From Psychromonas sp. CD1 (GTDB taxonomy: Bacteria; Pseudomonadota; Gammaproteobacteria; Enterobacterales; Psychromonadaceae): DNA of 64,000 nt. The position numbers were made by a program, and so were the translations under genes. Positions 8,521 through 16,226 of the stretch are shown one piece after another. Position 1 is the stretch's first letter. The number at the start of each line of letters is the position of its first letter. A model generated the notes under the pieces. It saw only the letters and a list, made by a program, of their open reading frames with translations. It was not told where the DNA came from and made no database searches. Where the stretch lies: positions 1,251,283 to 1,315,282 of the forward strand of contig NZ_NDFH01000003.1 of the NCBI RefSeq assembly GCF_002239585.1, written 5' to 3'.

Positions 8521-9987
8521 TTAACTAAACCAACTCGATGCAATAAAGCTTGAGAACAAAGACATAATGATCAAAATTACAATCACAATTTTCATTGATA
8601 TCGGCAATGGAGATGCATCTTTGACAGCTTCTGATGGTTCGCCTAGCGCTGTTTTCCCGAACCAGTAAAGGATCCAGCCGAAACTTGCTACTGATTCAAT
8701 CAGCGCAATGATCATGACTGGCATTAACCAAGGGTGCTGTTGAGATAATTGGAAACCTGCTTCAAATAACGGAAATTTACTAAAGAAACCATTAAATGGG
8801 GGTACGCCGGTAATCGCCAGTGCAGCAACACCAAACCCTACCGCTAAAATAGGCGAGGTTTTAATAATACCTTTTAGTGAAGGTAACATGCGTGTACCAC
8901 AAGTGTAACTAAGTGAACCTGCCACTAAGAAAAATAGACTTTTAGCAAAAGCATGGTTAAAGATGTAAGTGATACCACTTTCTAACGCTAGCTTTGAGCC
9001 AAAGACGGACAACGACAACGCTAAGAAGATATAGGCAAGCTGAGTAATGGTTGAATAAGCCAACAATCGTTTCATATCTTTTTGTGGTAGATACAAAATA
9101 AAGCCGTAGATCATAGTCACAATCGCGCCGATTACACCTATCACACCTATAATGTGCGGAATTTCGCCCCCAGACAAAATAGCCCTCGCAAAAATATATA
9201 CGCCCACTTTTACCATTGATGCAGCATGTAAATAAGCACTAACCGGAGTAGGAGCATTCATCGCATCGGGCAACCAAACATGAAAGGGAAGTTGTGCTGA
9301 TTTCCCCCAAGCTGCGAGCATAATACCTAAGAAGACGATAAGTTTAGTTTGATCACTCAGTTGAGCTAGTGCAGAAAGCGAAAAAGTCCCCGTCTCTTTG
9401 AACAACAAAGCCGCCGCGATAAACAAACCAATCGATGCAAAATGTGTCACCAATAACGCTTTTAATGCAGCTTTAAGTGACGTGGCTTTTTGATAATAAC
9501 CAATTAATGCCCAAGAGCATACACCGGTGATCTCAAAAAACAATAATTGACCAATGATAGTTGATGACAACACTAAACCTGCCATTGCACCAATAAAAAT
9601 CAACAAAAAGGCGTAATAACGTGGCTCACCTTCATGTGGATGTTCACGGTTACCTTCCGTCATGTAACCGAGTGAATAAATGCTAACTAAAAAGCCAAGT
9701 ACCACCACCGCAATCACAATTAAAGTACTGACAGCATCAAAAGTAAAGCCAAAAAGCTCGGTATTACCGACGTGAAATAACGTATAATGTAGCGAGTTTT
9801 GCCCGCTAGTTCGATAAAGAAAGGCTAAGACAAGCACGCCAAGCGAAGCAATACCTGCAAAAATCTGACATATCCATTTCGCCATTGGTTTCGCAACCAG
9901 GATGGTGATAAATGCACCCAAAAAAGGCAATAATATGGTCAGAAGCGCCACATTTTTCATTAGAGCAAGGTTTTCCATAATATTCAT
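8521..9987 (-). CDS. hyfD: Hydrogenase-4 antiporter-like membrane subunit HyfD
   Basis: A second NuoL/M/N-type subunit (488 residues, about 14 membrane helices). Conserved elements include GKSAQLPFHVWLPDAMNAPTPVSAYLHAASMVKVGVY, with the Lys and His of the proton channel, and KDMKRLLAYSTITQLAYI. E. coli HyfD is about 479 residues. It starts 6 bases after hyfC. The first ATG has GAGG close upstream, while a second ATG three codons later is equally placed for the family. Confidence 0.94.
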   Translation of the reverse strand: MNIMENLALMKNVALLTILLPFLGAFITILVAKPMAKWICQIFAGIASLGVLVLAFLYRTSGQNSLHYTLFHVGNTELFGFTFDAVSTLIVIAVVVLGFLVSIYSLGYMTEGNREHPHEGEPRYYAFLLIFIGAMAGLVLSSTIIGQLLFFEITGVCSWALIGYYQKATSLKAALKALLVTHFASIGLFIAAALLFKETGTFSLSALAQLSDQTKLIVFLGIMLAAWGKSAQLPFHVWLPDAMNAPTPVSAYLHAASMVKVGVYIFARAILSGGEIPHIIGVIGVIGAIVTMIYGFILYLPQKDMKRLLAYSTITQLAYIFLALSLSVFGSKLALESGITYIFNHAFAKSLFFLVAGSLSYTCGTRMLPSLKGIIKTSPILAVGFGVAALAITGVPPFNGFFSKFPLFEAGFQLSQQHPWLMPVMIIALIESVASFGWILYWFGKTALGEPSEAVKDASPLPISMKIVIVILIIMSLFSSFIASSWFS

Positions 9988-9993
9988 GTACCT

Positions 9994-10947
9994 CTATAAA
10001 CCTGTCAAGTAGAACAAGAAGCCAAGCACCGCAATCCCAAATCCCACCCAAGTCAATTCGTGAGTTTGTACATAGCGGACACGTGCCATGCTGTTTTCCA
10101 ATACACTTGCAATGCTGAAGCACACAAATAATTTAACTAAAAGCCAAATTGTAGCAATGAGTAATGCTGAAATTGTTAATGTTTCGGCTTTGCCAAAAGG
10201 AATAAAAATCGCCAAAAACAGCTGCACCACGACCATTTGCTTTAAACCTAGGCCAATTTTCATTAATGCTAAACCCGATCCAGAATATTCCGTCATCGGT
10301 CCTTCTTGCAATTCTTGTTCAGCTTCTGCAACATCAAAAGGTAATTTTCCCATTTCAATGAAGATAACAAAAGCACAGGCGGCTCCAGCTACCACCGTTG
10401 CAACTGGCGCGATCCAAGGGAGTGTTGCCAATGTGGTACTGATATGACCTAAATCTGACGATCCGGTGATCAGCGCAACAGTAAAAACAGATAAAATTAA
10501 GGTAGGCTCAACCAACACACCTAACGTTAATTCTCTACTCGAGCCTAAACCAGCAAATACGCTACCTGAATCTAACCCTGACAACGCAAAAAAGAAGCGG
10601 AAAATGGCGAATAAATAAATGTCAGTGATCACATCTCCCGCAATGGGAAAGGGAGACTGATTTGTCACCGCAGGCATCGCCATTGCAACTAGCGCCATGG
10701 TGATGATTAACACCCAAGGTGTGATAGAAAAAATCATGCCTGATGGTGAGGGCGCAACATCTTGACGGCGTAGTAATTTATACAAATCACGGTAATCTTG
10801 CAGTACACCAGGCCCTTGTCTTGAATGCATTTTTGCACGGATAACACGGGATAAACCGGTAAACAACGGTGCCAGCGCGAGCATTATTAAAGCTTGAATG
10901 ATAGCGAGTGTTATCATCCCAATGCTTGGAATCTCAAGTCCTTGCAT
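9994..10947 (-). CDS. hyfC: Hydrogenase-4 membrane anchor subunit (NuoH-like)
   Basis: Membrane anchor homologous to NuoH and HycD; it docks the peripheral hydrogenase arm. Residues 37-65 contain RAKMHSRQGPGVLQDYRDLYKLLRR, and a later loop has ELPFD-like EMGKLPFDVAEAEQELQEGPMTEYSG, the family signature in cytoplasmic loops. The length of 317 residues matches E. coli HyfC/HycD (about 310), with eight or so membrane helices. Its ATG overlaps the hyfB stop (TAATG), indicating translational coupling. Confidence 0.95.
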   Translation of the reverse strand: MQGLEIPSIGMITLAIIQALIMLALAPLFTGLSRVIRAKMHSRQGPGVLQDYRDLYKLLRRQDVAPSPSGMIFSITPWVLIITMALVAMAMPAVTNQSPFPIAGDVITDIYLFAIFRFFFALSGLDSGSVFAGLGSSRELTLGVLVEPTLILSVFTVALITGSSDLGHISTTLATLPWIAPVATVVAGAACAFVIFIEMGKLPFDVAEAEQELQEGPMTEYSGSGLALMKIGLGLKQMVVVQLFLAIFIPFGKAETLTISALLIATIWLLVKLFVCFSIASVLENSMARVRYVQTHELTWVGFGIAVLGFLFYLTGL

Positions 10948-12980
10948 TATTTCACTCCTAGATCAAATGGAATTAACAACAAGATAACCAATGCAATAAC
11001 CATATATAGGCAATACCAACGGAAATCACCAAATTGCATGCGTTGCACAATACGCGATAAGCTTTGTGTTGTACGCGCAATGGGCATAAAAATATAATCA
11101 TCGAAACAAGGCTCTATACGCGCTGCAAACGAGGTGGTTTTAATTAAGATCCAAGTAAAGGGAATCGCTAGATTTAATTTGTCACGCAAGGTATATAACG
11201 GCGCATACATAGAGCGAAGAGTATGTGTAAAACTACCCGCATCCACAGTCATACGCTCTTCGTAAGCGTAACCACATGCCCAAGGATCGTTACTATGACG
11301 ACGCTTCATTTTCTGACCTTTAAATAAAGTGACAAGTGCAAAAGGGATCAACAACAGTAATAGTAATGAAATCGCAATAATAGGCTCTGACAAAATAGCC
11401 TGATGCGCAATACCTGGCACTAACGCTAAACCATGTGCCACGGTAACAGCTTGACCTCCGTGCACTAAACTTGCCGCTACGCCTTTAATAACAGGCGCTA
11501 TCCAAGGTGAACCAATGCCAAGTACGATACACATAAGCGCCAGTAAGCTTGTACCTATGACCATTGCAATCGGAGCTTCTGTCGCATTACTGCTCGCTTT
11601 ACTTTTCGGTGCACCTGAAAAACACACACCATACACTTTAACAAAACACATACACGCAAGTGCACCCGTTAAAGCTAGCATCACGACCGCAACGATGCTG
11701 CCTAGCGACATCATCAAATCGCCTTGGCGACCCATGGTCAATAATGATTGATAAATAAACCATTCACTAACAAACCCGTTTAAAGGAGGCAAAGCAGAGA
11801 TTGCCATCGTCCCAATTAAAAAAGCAATCGCGGTGTAAGGCATTAATTTTCCAAGTCCGCCCATTTTATCCATGTCTTTAGTGTGAATTCTGAATATGAC
11901 CGAGCCTGCACCTAGAAATAACAACCCCTTAAAAACTGCATGATTTAACATGTGGTACAATCCACCTAATAAACCAATCGTAGCAAGCACCGGATGATGC
12001 GTTGCAATACCCACCATGCCAACACCTACACCCATTAAGATAATTCCGATATTCTCAACAGTGTGATAGGCCAATAGTCGTTTAATGTCATGTTCAGCAA
12101 GGGCATAAAGCACCCCCAAAACAGAAGACACTGCGCCAAAAGCTAAGACTAAGTAACCCCACCACGCAGTATCTGCACCTAAAAAATCGATACCGACTTT
12201 AATTATCCCAAAAACACCAATTTTCACCATCACTCCCGACATTAATGCTGAGGCATTAGAGGGGGCTGCTGGATGCGCAAGGGGTAACCAACTATGCAGA
12301 GAAATAATTCCTGCTTTGGCACCAAAGCCAAAAAAAGCCAGTAAGAACACCACCGACTCCATTGCTGGCGAAAGATGTGCTGCACGAAAATCTTGGAAAT
12401 TTAAACTACCGGTTGCACGATATAAAATAAAGAAGGCAATCATTATCAGCACTGAGCCTGCGTGCGCAATCAAAAAATACTGCAATCCTGCACGAATCGA
12501 CGCTTCTTTTTGTTCAAAGACAACCAAAAAGTAGGACGCTAGTGACATCATTTCAAAGAAGATAATGAAATAAAAGGCATTATCAGAGATAACTAAAGCG
12601 ACCATCGATGCGATAAAGGTATTCATGAAGAACCCCATCGCCCAAGCACCTTTGCCTTTATACTCTTGCATATAAGCAAGGGAATAAATGCTACAGGCAA
12701 TCACTATCAATGAAATAATAAACACCATTAATGAAGACAATGGGTCTAAGCGTAATATGCAATCTGCAAAATAAAACGGTGATGAGATTTGATAATTCAT
12801 TGCATCAGCGCCAAACAGAACAGGTAAGGAAGCGCAAACGCCAAGTATACCGCCAATTGTCGCTAATACACCGGAGATGGCTATCCCTATCGATTCCTTT
12901 TTTGCCGAAAGAAGAAGCGACATGATCGCAGCTACGACATACAGCGATATTGATGAAAATAATAGCGTAAAAGAAAACAT
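10947..12980 (-). CDS. hyfB: Hydrogenase-4 antiporter-like membrane subunit HyfB
   Basis: The largest membrane subunit (677 residues; HyfB of E. coli is about 672), in the NuoL-like proton antiporter family and homologous to HycC. Conserved elements are FGAKAGIISLHSWLPLAHPAAPSNASALMSGVMVKIGVFG and EHDIKRLLAYHTVENIGII. The C-terminal region includes DPWACGYAYEERM, typical of HycC/HyfB. With HyfD and HyfF, the complex carries three antiporter-like subunits. It begins one base after hyfA stops. Confidence 0.95.
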   Translation of the reverse strand: MFSFTLLFSSISLYVVAAIMSLLLSAKKESIGIAISGVLATIGGILGVCASLPVLFGADAMNYQISSPFYFADCILRLDPLSSLMVFIISLIVIACSIYSLAYMQEYKGKGAWAMGFFMNTFIASMVALVISDNAFYFIIFFEMMSLASYFLVVFEQKEASIRAGLQYFLIAHAGSVLIMIAFFILYRATGSLNFQDFRAAHLSPAMESVVFLLAFFGFGAKAGIISLHSWLPLAHPAAPSNASALMSGVMVKIGVFGIIKVGIDFLGADTAWWGYLVLAFGAVSSVLGVLYALAEHDIKRLLAYHTVENIGIILMGVGVGMVGIATHHPVLATIGLLGGLYHMLNHAVFKGLLFLGAGSVIFRIHTKDMDKMGGLGKLMPYTAIAFLIGTMAISALPPLNGFVSEWFIYQSLLTMGRQGDLMMSLGSIVAVVMLALTGALACMCFVKVYGVCFSGAPKSKASSNATEAPIAMVIGTSLLALMCIVLGIGSPWIAPVIKGVAASLVHGGQAVTVAHGLALVPGIAHQAILSEPIIAISLLLLLLIPFALVTLFKGQKMKRRHSNDPWACGYAYEERMTVDAGSFTHTLRSMYAPLYTLRDKLNLAIPFTWILIKTTSFAARIEPCFDDYIFMPIARTTQSLSRIVQRMQFGDFRWYCLYMVIALVILLLIPFDLGVK

Positions 12981-12981
12981 A

Positions 12982-13608
12982 TTATTTATCCTCCGAAGAC
13001 ATGCAGGTAATCAATGACAATAAAGACCCTGCATTAGCCGCGTCATTTTGTTTTTGTTTTTGCATGGCCAGAGTATTATTAGGATCTACGATGAACAAAG
13101 CTTTCGTTGGGCACGCCTCAACACATGCAGGCCCACCTTCCAGATGAGCACAAAGATCGCATTTAATAGCGATATTTTTTACACCGGGTTCCCACGATAA
13201 TATATCTTTACCGAAACAAATTGGTGAAGAGGTTGTAGGATTACTGCTTCGGACATTCGAGGGAATATATGCATCATAAGCATGAGCAAGTCCTACTCCA
13301 CGGCTACCACTAAAGGCTACCGCGCCAAAAGGACAAGCAATAGCGCATAATCTGCAACCAATACAGAGGCTTTCATTAATATGGATGCTACCGTTTTTAT
13401 GAGTGATAGCATTCACCGGACAAACAGTCGCACAGGGTGCATCTTCACAGTGACGACACAATACAGGTGCAGTTGCATCTTTATTGCGTATCACTGTTAA
13501 CCTAGGGTGGGCTTGCAAACCTTCAGCTTTATGGGTGGTTGAACACGCTGCCATGCAGGTATCACAACCAATACATAACTTCGGATCAGCAATTACAAAG
13601 CGATTCAT
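12982..13608 (-). CDS. hyfA: Hydrogenase-4 four-cluster ferredoxin subunit
   Basis: First gene of the hyf operon, homologous to HycB and HyfA. Four cysteine clusters are visible: CIGCDTCMAAC near residue 12, CRHCEDAPCATVCP, CIGCRLCAIACP and CDLCAHLEGGPACVEACP. It probably accepts electrons from formate dehydrogenase H and passes them to HyfH. It closely resembles HydN (736-1290), and an ancient duplication is likely. The insert between the third and fourth clusters is long, giving 208 residues against about 205 in E. coli HyfA. A sigma-54 promoter lies about 50 bases upstream. Confidence 0.92.
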   Translation of the reverse strand: MNRFVIADPKLCIGCDTCMAACSTTHKAEGLQAHPRLTVIRNKDATAPVLCRHCEDAPCATVCPVNAITHKNGSIHINESLCIGCRLCAIACPFGAVAFSGSRGVGLAHAYDAYIPSNVRSSNPTTSSPICFGKDILSWEPGVKNIAIKCDLCAHLEGGPACVEACPTKALFIVDPNNTLAMQKQKQNDAANAGSLLSLITCMSSEDK

Positions 13609-13653
13609 AATTAACCTTAGTTAATGAGTTAAATTGGAAATTCTACCCCCTAA

Positions 13654-13671
13654 AAGCAAAAACCGATCCAA
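13654..13671 (-). promoter_or_regulatory. Sigma-54 promoter of the hyf operon
   Basis: The minus strand reads TTGGATCGGTTTTTGCTT, with GG (13668-13669) and GC (13656-13657) separated by exactly 10 bp, and TTTGCT at -12. This fits the -24/-12 consensus well, apart from ATC where CAC is usual. A start near 13645 would leave a leader of about 37 nt before hyfA. Confidence 0.8.
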
Positions 13672-13764
13672 CTTTGTAAGTTGCGCCAAAATAGCTATAA
13701 CACACTGTTTTTTATCGAAAATAATCTAAAACCTTAACCAAAAAACACCTTCCCATCTCTTTTT

Positions 13765-13806
13765 TCGACACATGTGACGATGTATTTCATTGAGTGACGA
13801 GCGTCA
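13765..13806. promoter_or_regulatory. Probable activator sites upstream of the hyf promoter
   Basis: Two palindromic sites lie side by side: TCGACACATGTGACGA (13765-13780, near-perfect dyad) and TGACGAGCGTCA (13795-13806). The first shares 13 of 16 bases with the site upstream of hydN (1523-1538) when the two are read on opposite window strands. It is centred about 116 bp from the -12 GC. It is inferred to bind the activator that drives both formate hydrogenlyase units. Confidence 0.6.
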
Positions 13807-13811
13807 CACAC

Positions 13812-13843
13812 ACAAAAAAGCCGTCACTGCAAAAGGACGGCTT
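13812..13843 (-). terminator. Rho-independent terminator of hypAB
   Basis: On the minus strand AAGCCGTC and GACGGCTT form an 8-bp stem around a 10-base loop, followed by a run of six T (13814-13819). It lies 28 bases after the hypB stop. It also separates hypAB from the hyf promoter region. Confidence 0.85.
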
Positions 13844-13871
13844 GATCGTTAGCTTGGGTTATACACAGACA

Positions 13872-14945
13872 TTAATTTTCTTTTAGCCAATCTAACCACG
13901 ATTGCATACCCTCACCAGTCGTTGCGGATAATACGATCACTTGAATGTAAGGGTTCACCTTTTTAGCGTTAGCAATACAAATATCTACATCAAATTCCAC
14001 ATAAGGCAACAAATCTATTTTATTGATGATCATCAATTGAGAAGCTGCAAACATATTTGGATATTTAAGAGGCTTATCATCCCCTTCTGTCACAGATAAA
14101 ATCGCGACTTTGTATTTTTCGCCTAAATCAAAACTAGCAGGACACACTAAGTTCCCAACGTTTTCGATAAACAGTAGACCGCCTTTACTTAGTTGTAATT
14201 GATGACAAGCATCATGCACCATTTTGGCATCTAAGTGGCACCCCTTACCAGTGTTTACTTGCACGGCAGGCACGCCTGTAGCACGTATACGATCGGCATC
14301 ATTTGAGGTCTGTTGATCCCCCTCAATCACCGCGCAAGCACGCTCAGCTTGGATAAGATTCAACGTTTTCGTTAGTAACGTGGTTTTACCTGAGCCAGGG
14401 CTTGAAACAAGATTTAATACGAACTGTTCATCTTGCTTAAAATGCTCACGATTGTGTTTGGCTATCTGGTTATTCTTATCTAAAATGTCGGTTTCAATTT
14501 TCAGCAAACGATGCTGAGTAAGTCCAGAAATATGCACACCTGCTTCACCACTACCATAATGTAAATCATTATTTTCATCTACGGTCGCTTTGAAGTCTTC
14601 ATGAGCGTCTAATTCATGAGCAACATGTCCGTGATGCGGATGAACATGGCTATGCTCTGCATGATTGTGTGCAACACCATGAGAATGCCCATGATCGTGA
14701 CAAGCATGCGGTGCATGATGCTCAGTTGCACTAACTTCATGATGGTAGTGATGGTGAATAGTCACCTGCGTCGCAGCTGGGTAATGGTGATGATGAACGT
14801 CACCAGAAACTCTAAGAGACGATTCATATTCATTCACTCGGCGCGACGAACCTTCTTGTGCATGGTGATATTCACCCAATGAAACATGAGAATGATGCTC
14901 ATGTTCTTCGATTTTAGTGTCGCCACATCCACATACTCCACACAT
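13872..14945 (-). CDS. hypB: Hydrogenase nickel incorporation GTPase HypB, with extended His-rich region
   Basis: GTPase that delivers nickel, with HypA, to hydrogenase large subunits. It begins with MCGVCGCG, the CxxCGC high-affinity nickel site. Residues about 14-117 contain roughly 32 histidines in clusters (for example HHHHY, HHHYHH), a nickel-storage 'nickelin' type region that E. coli HypB lacks. The GTPase core follows: P-loop [24 protein letters not shown], the metal site GKGCHLDA, and NKIDLLPY. The length of 357 compared with about 290 in E. coli is explained by the His-rich insert. hypA ends 3 bases upstream. Confidence 0.96.
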   Translation of the reverse strand: MCGVCGCGDTKIEEHEHHSHVSLGEYHHAQEGSSRRVNEYESSLRVSGDVHHHHYPAATQVTIHHHYHHEVSATEHHAPHACHDHGHSHGVAHNHAEHSHVHPHHGHVAHELDAHEDFKATVDENNDLHYGSGEAGVHISGLTQHRLLKIETDILDKNNQIAKHNREHFKQDEQFVLNLVSSPGSGKTTLLTKTLNLIQAERACAVIEGDQQTSNDADRIRATGVPAVQVNTGKGCHLDAKMVHDACHQLQLSKGGLLFIENVGNLVCPASFDLGEKYKVAILSVTEGDDKPLKYPNMFAASQLMIINKIDLLPYVEFDVDICIANAKKVNPYIQVIVLSATTGEGMQSWLDWLKEN

Positions 14946-14948
14946 ACG

Positions 14949-15290
14949 CTACTCTACCTCTATTTCTTTCACGCGTAATTCATCTCCCTTAATAACTTTC
15001 AATTGAAAGCCATCACAAGTTGGACAAGCATTACCACGCTGTTTTAAAACGACGTCTTTGCCACAGGTAAAGCAATATGCTTGCCCTGCAACAGACTCAA
15101 TATGTAATGTTGAATGTTCAGCAATCGTCTCACGCGCTGCCATTTCATAACAAAACTCAATGGTCTCTGGTTCAATACACGACAGAGCACCTATCTCTAA
15201 CCACACGGCAGTCACTTTTTTAAAACCTTGCTTTTGAGCAGACTCGACCACCAAATTAACGGTATCTATACTAATAGACATTTCGTGCAT
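14949..15290 (-). CDS. hypA: Hydrogenase nickel metallochaperone HypA
   Basis: Nickel metallochaperone that works with HypB. The frame opens at 15320, but HypA needs an N-terminal Met-His-Glu for nickel binding, so the start is set at the ATG (15288-15290) giving MHEMSISIDTV. AGGA lies eight bases upstream. The zinc site is CFTCG (CxxC) followed by CPTC 14 or so residues later. The resulting 113 residues match the usual family length. A perfect FNR box lies 67 bases upstream. Confidence 0.94.
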   Translation of the reverse strand: MHEMSISIDTVNLVVESAQKQGFKKVTAVWLEIGALSCIEPETIEFCYEMAARETIAEHSTLHIESVAGQAYCFTCGKDVVLKQRGNACPTCDGFQLKVIKGDELRVKEIEVE

Positions 15291-15356
15291 ACGTATCCTG
15301 ATGATAGTGTGGTAATTCAATGCCCATTATTAAAACACTCAATTTCCGTTGCCAAG

Positions 15357-15370
15357 TTGATACCAATCAA
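15357..15370 (-). promoter_or_regulatory. FNR box upstream of hypA
   Basis: TTGATACCAATCAA is a perfect match to the FNR consensus TTGAT-N4-ATCAA. On the minus strand, TAATAAT at 15326-15332 would serve as a -10 with the FNR site centred about 41-45 bp upstream of the start, the class II activation position. This fits anaerobic induction of hypAB. The remainder of the roughly 300-base gap to hupE is AT-rich, with no gene or clear site seen. Confidence 0.75.
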
Positions 15371-15594
15371 AAGAGCATAAATGTCGATATCTTTCATCTT
15401 TATCTATTATATATTATAAAACCAACAAAAAACCCTTTAAAAACAACAATAAAAATAACTTATATCTTTACTAAATATCTGGCACGAATTATGCTATACA
15501 TTGTAGTTAACTTTTTACAGTGTTTAAACCTTTTTTCGATACCATTATCGTAATCACCTATCTAACATTGATTCACCGTTCATAAGGATTCAAA

Positions 15595-16170
15595 ATGAAA
15601 AAAACAACCCTCGGCATTATCACGATTAGTACTCTTTTATTATCACCCATAGCATCTGCCCATGTAGGATCTTTTCATATTCACAATTCTTTATTAGATG
15701 GCCTTATTCACCCATTTACAGGCCTAGATCACCTAACAATGCTAATGGCTATCGGGGTTATGGCGCAGCATTTAAAAGAGACTAAAAAATCAATACTAAT
15801 GATGGCAACGACCATTGCCCTAATGCTCTCTGGTTTAGCATTAGGATCTATATTTTCTGGTGCACCTAGCGTTGAAGGTCTCATTACGGGGTCATTATTT
15901 ATTGCGGCATTTAGCTTATGGAGCCAAGCACGCACGGGAAATGACATCAAGAAATTACTGCTTAATATCGCATCAGTTTCTTTCATTTTAATGCATGGTT
16001 GGGCACACGGCGCTGAATTCACCAGTTCAAGTTTAACTTATTTTGGTATGGGTATGACTTGTTCTGCAATTATCATTATGTCTATGGGCTTTTACTTATC
16101 ACGTTTTGTTCCAACAAAACTCTTAGCAAAAGTAACCGCAGTTTGTGGTCTTATCGTTACCTTTGCTTAA
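15595..16170 (+). CDS. hupE: HupE/UreJ family nickel permease
   Basis: Small inner-membrane protein, 191 residues, thought to take up nickel for hydrogenase. The signal-peptide-like start MKKTTLGIITISTLLLSPIASA is followed by histidines in AHVGSFHIH, the family motif HPFTGLDHLTMLMAIG and, later, LMHGWAHGAEF. About six hydrophobic helices are visible. It is the first gene of a plus-strand unit with hypF, hypC, hypD and hypE. An AAGGA ribosome site precedes the ATG. Nickel transport is known for family members and inferred here from context. Confidence 0.9.
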   Translation: MKKTTLGIITISTLLLSPIASAHVGSFHIHNSLLDGLIHPFTGLDHLTMLMAIGVMAQHLKETKKSILMMATTIALMLSGLALGSIFSGAPSVEGLITGSLFIAAFSLWSQARTGNDIKKLLLNIASVSFILMHGWAHGAEFTSSSLTYFGMGMTCSAIIIMSMGFYLSRFVPTKLLAKVTAVCGLIVTFA

Positions 16171-16226
16171 TCGCTCGTAAGTAACCAGATCCAGAAAACG
16201 ACAGCAATGATAAAAAGAGATGCGTT

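Noticed and set aside
15320-15553. Plus-strand 77-codon frame between hypA and hupE
   Set aside because: It overlaps the FNR box and promoter of hypA, has no good ribosome site, and its AT-driven composition looks like non-coding DNA.
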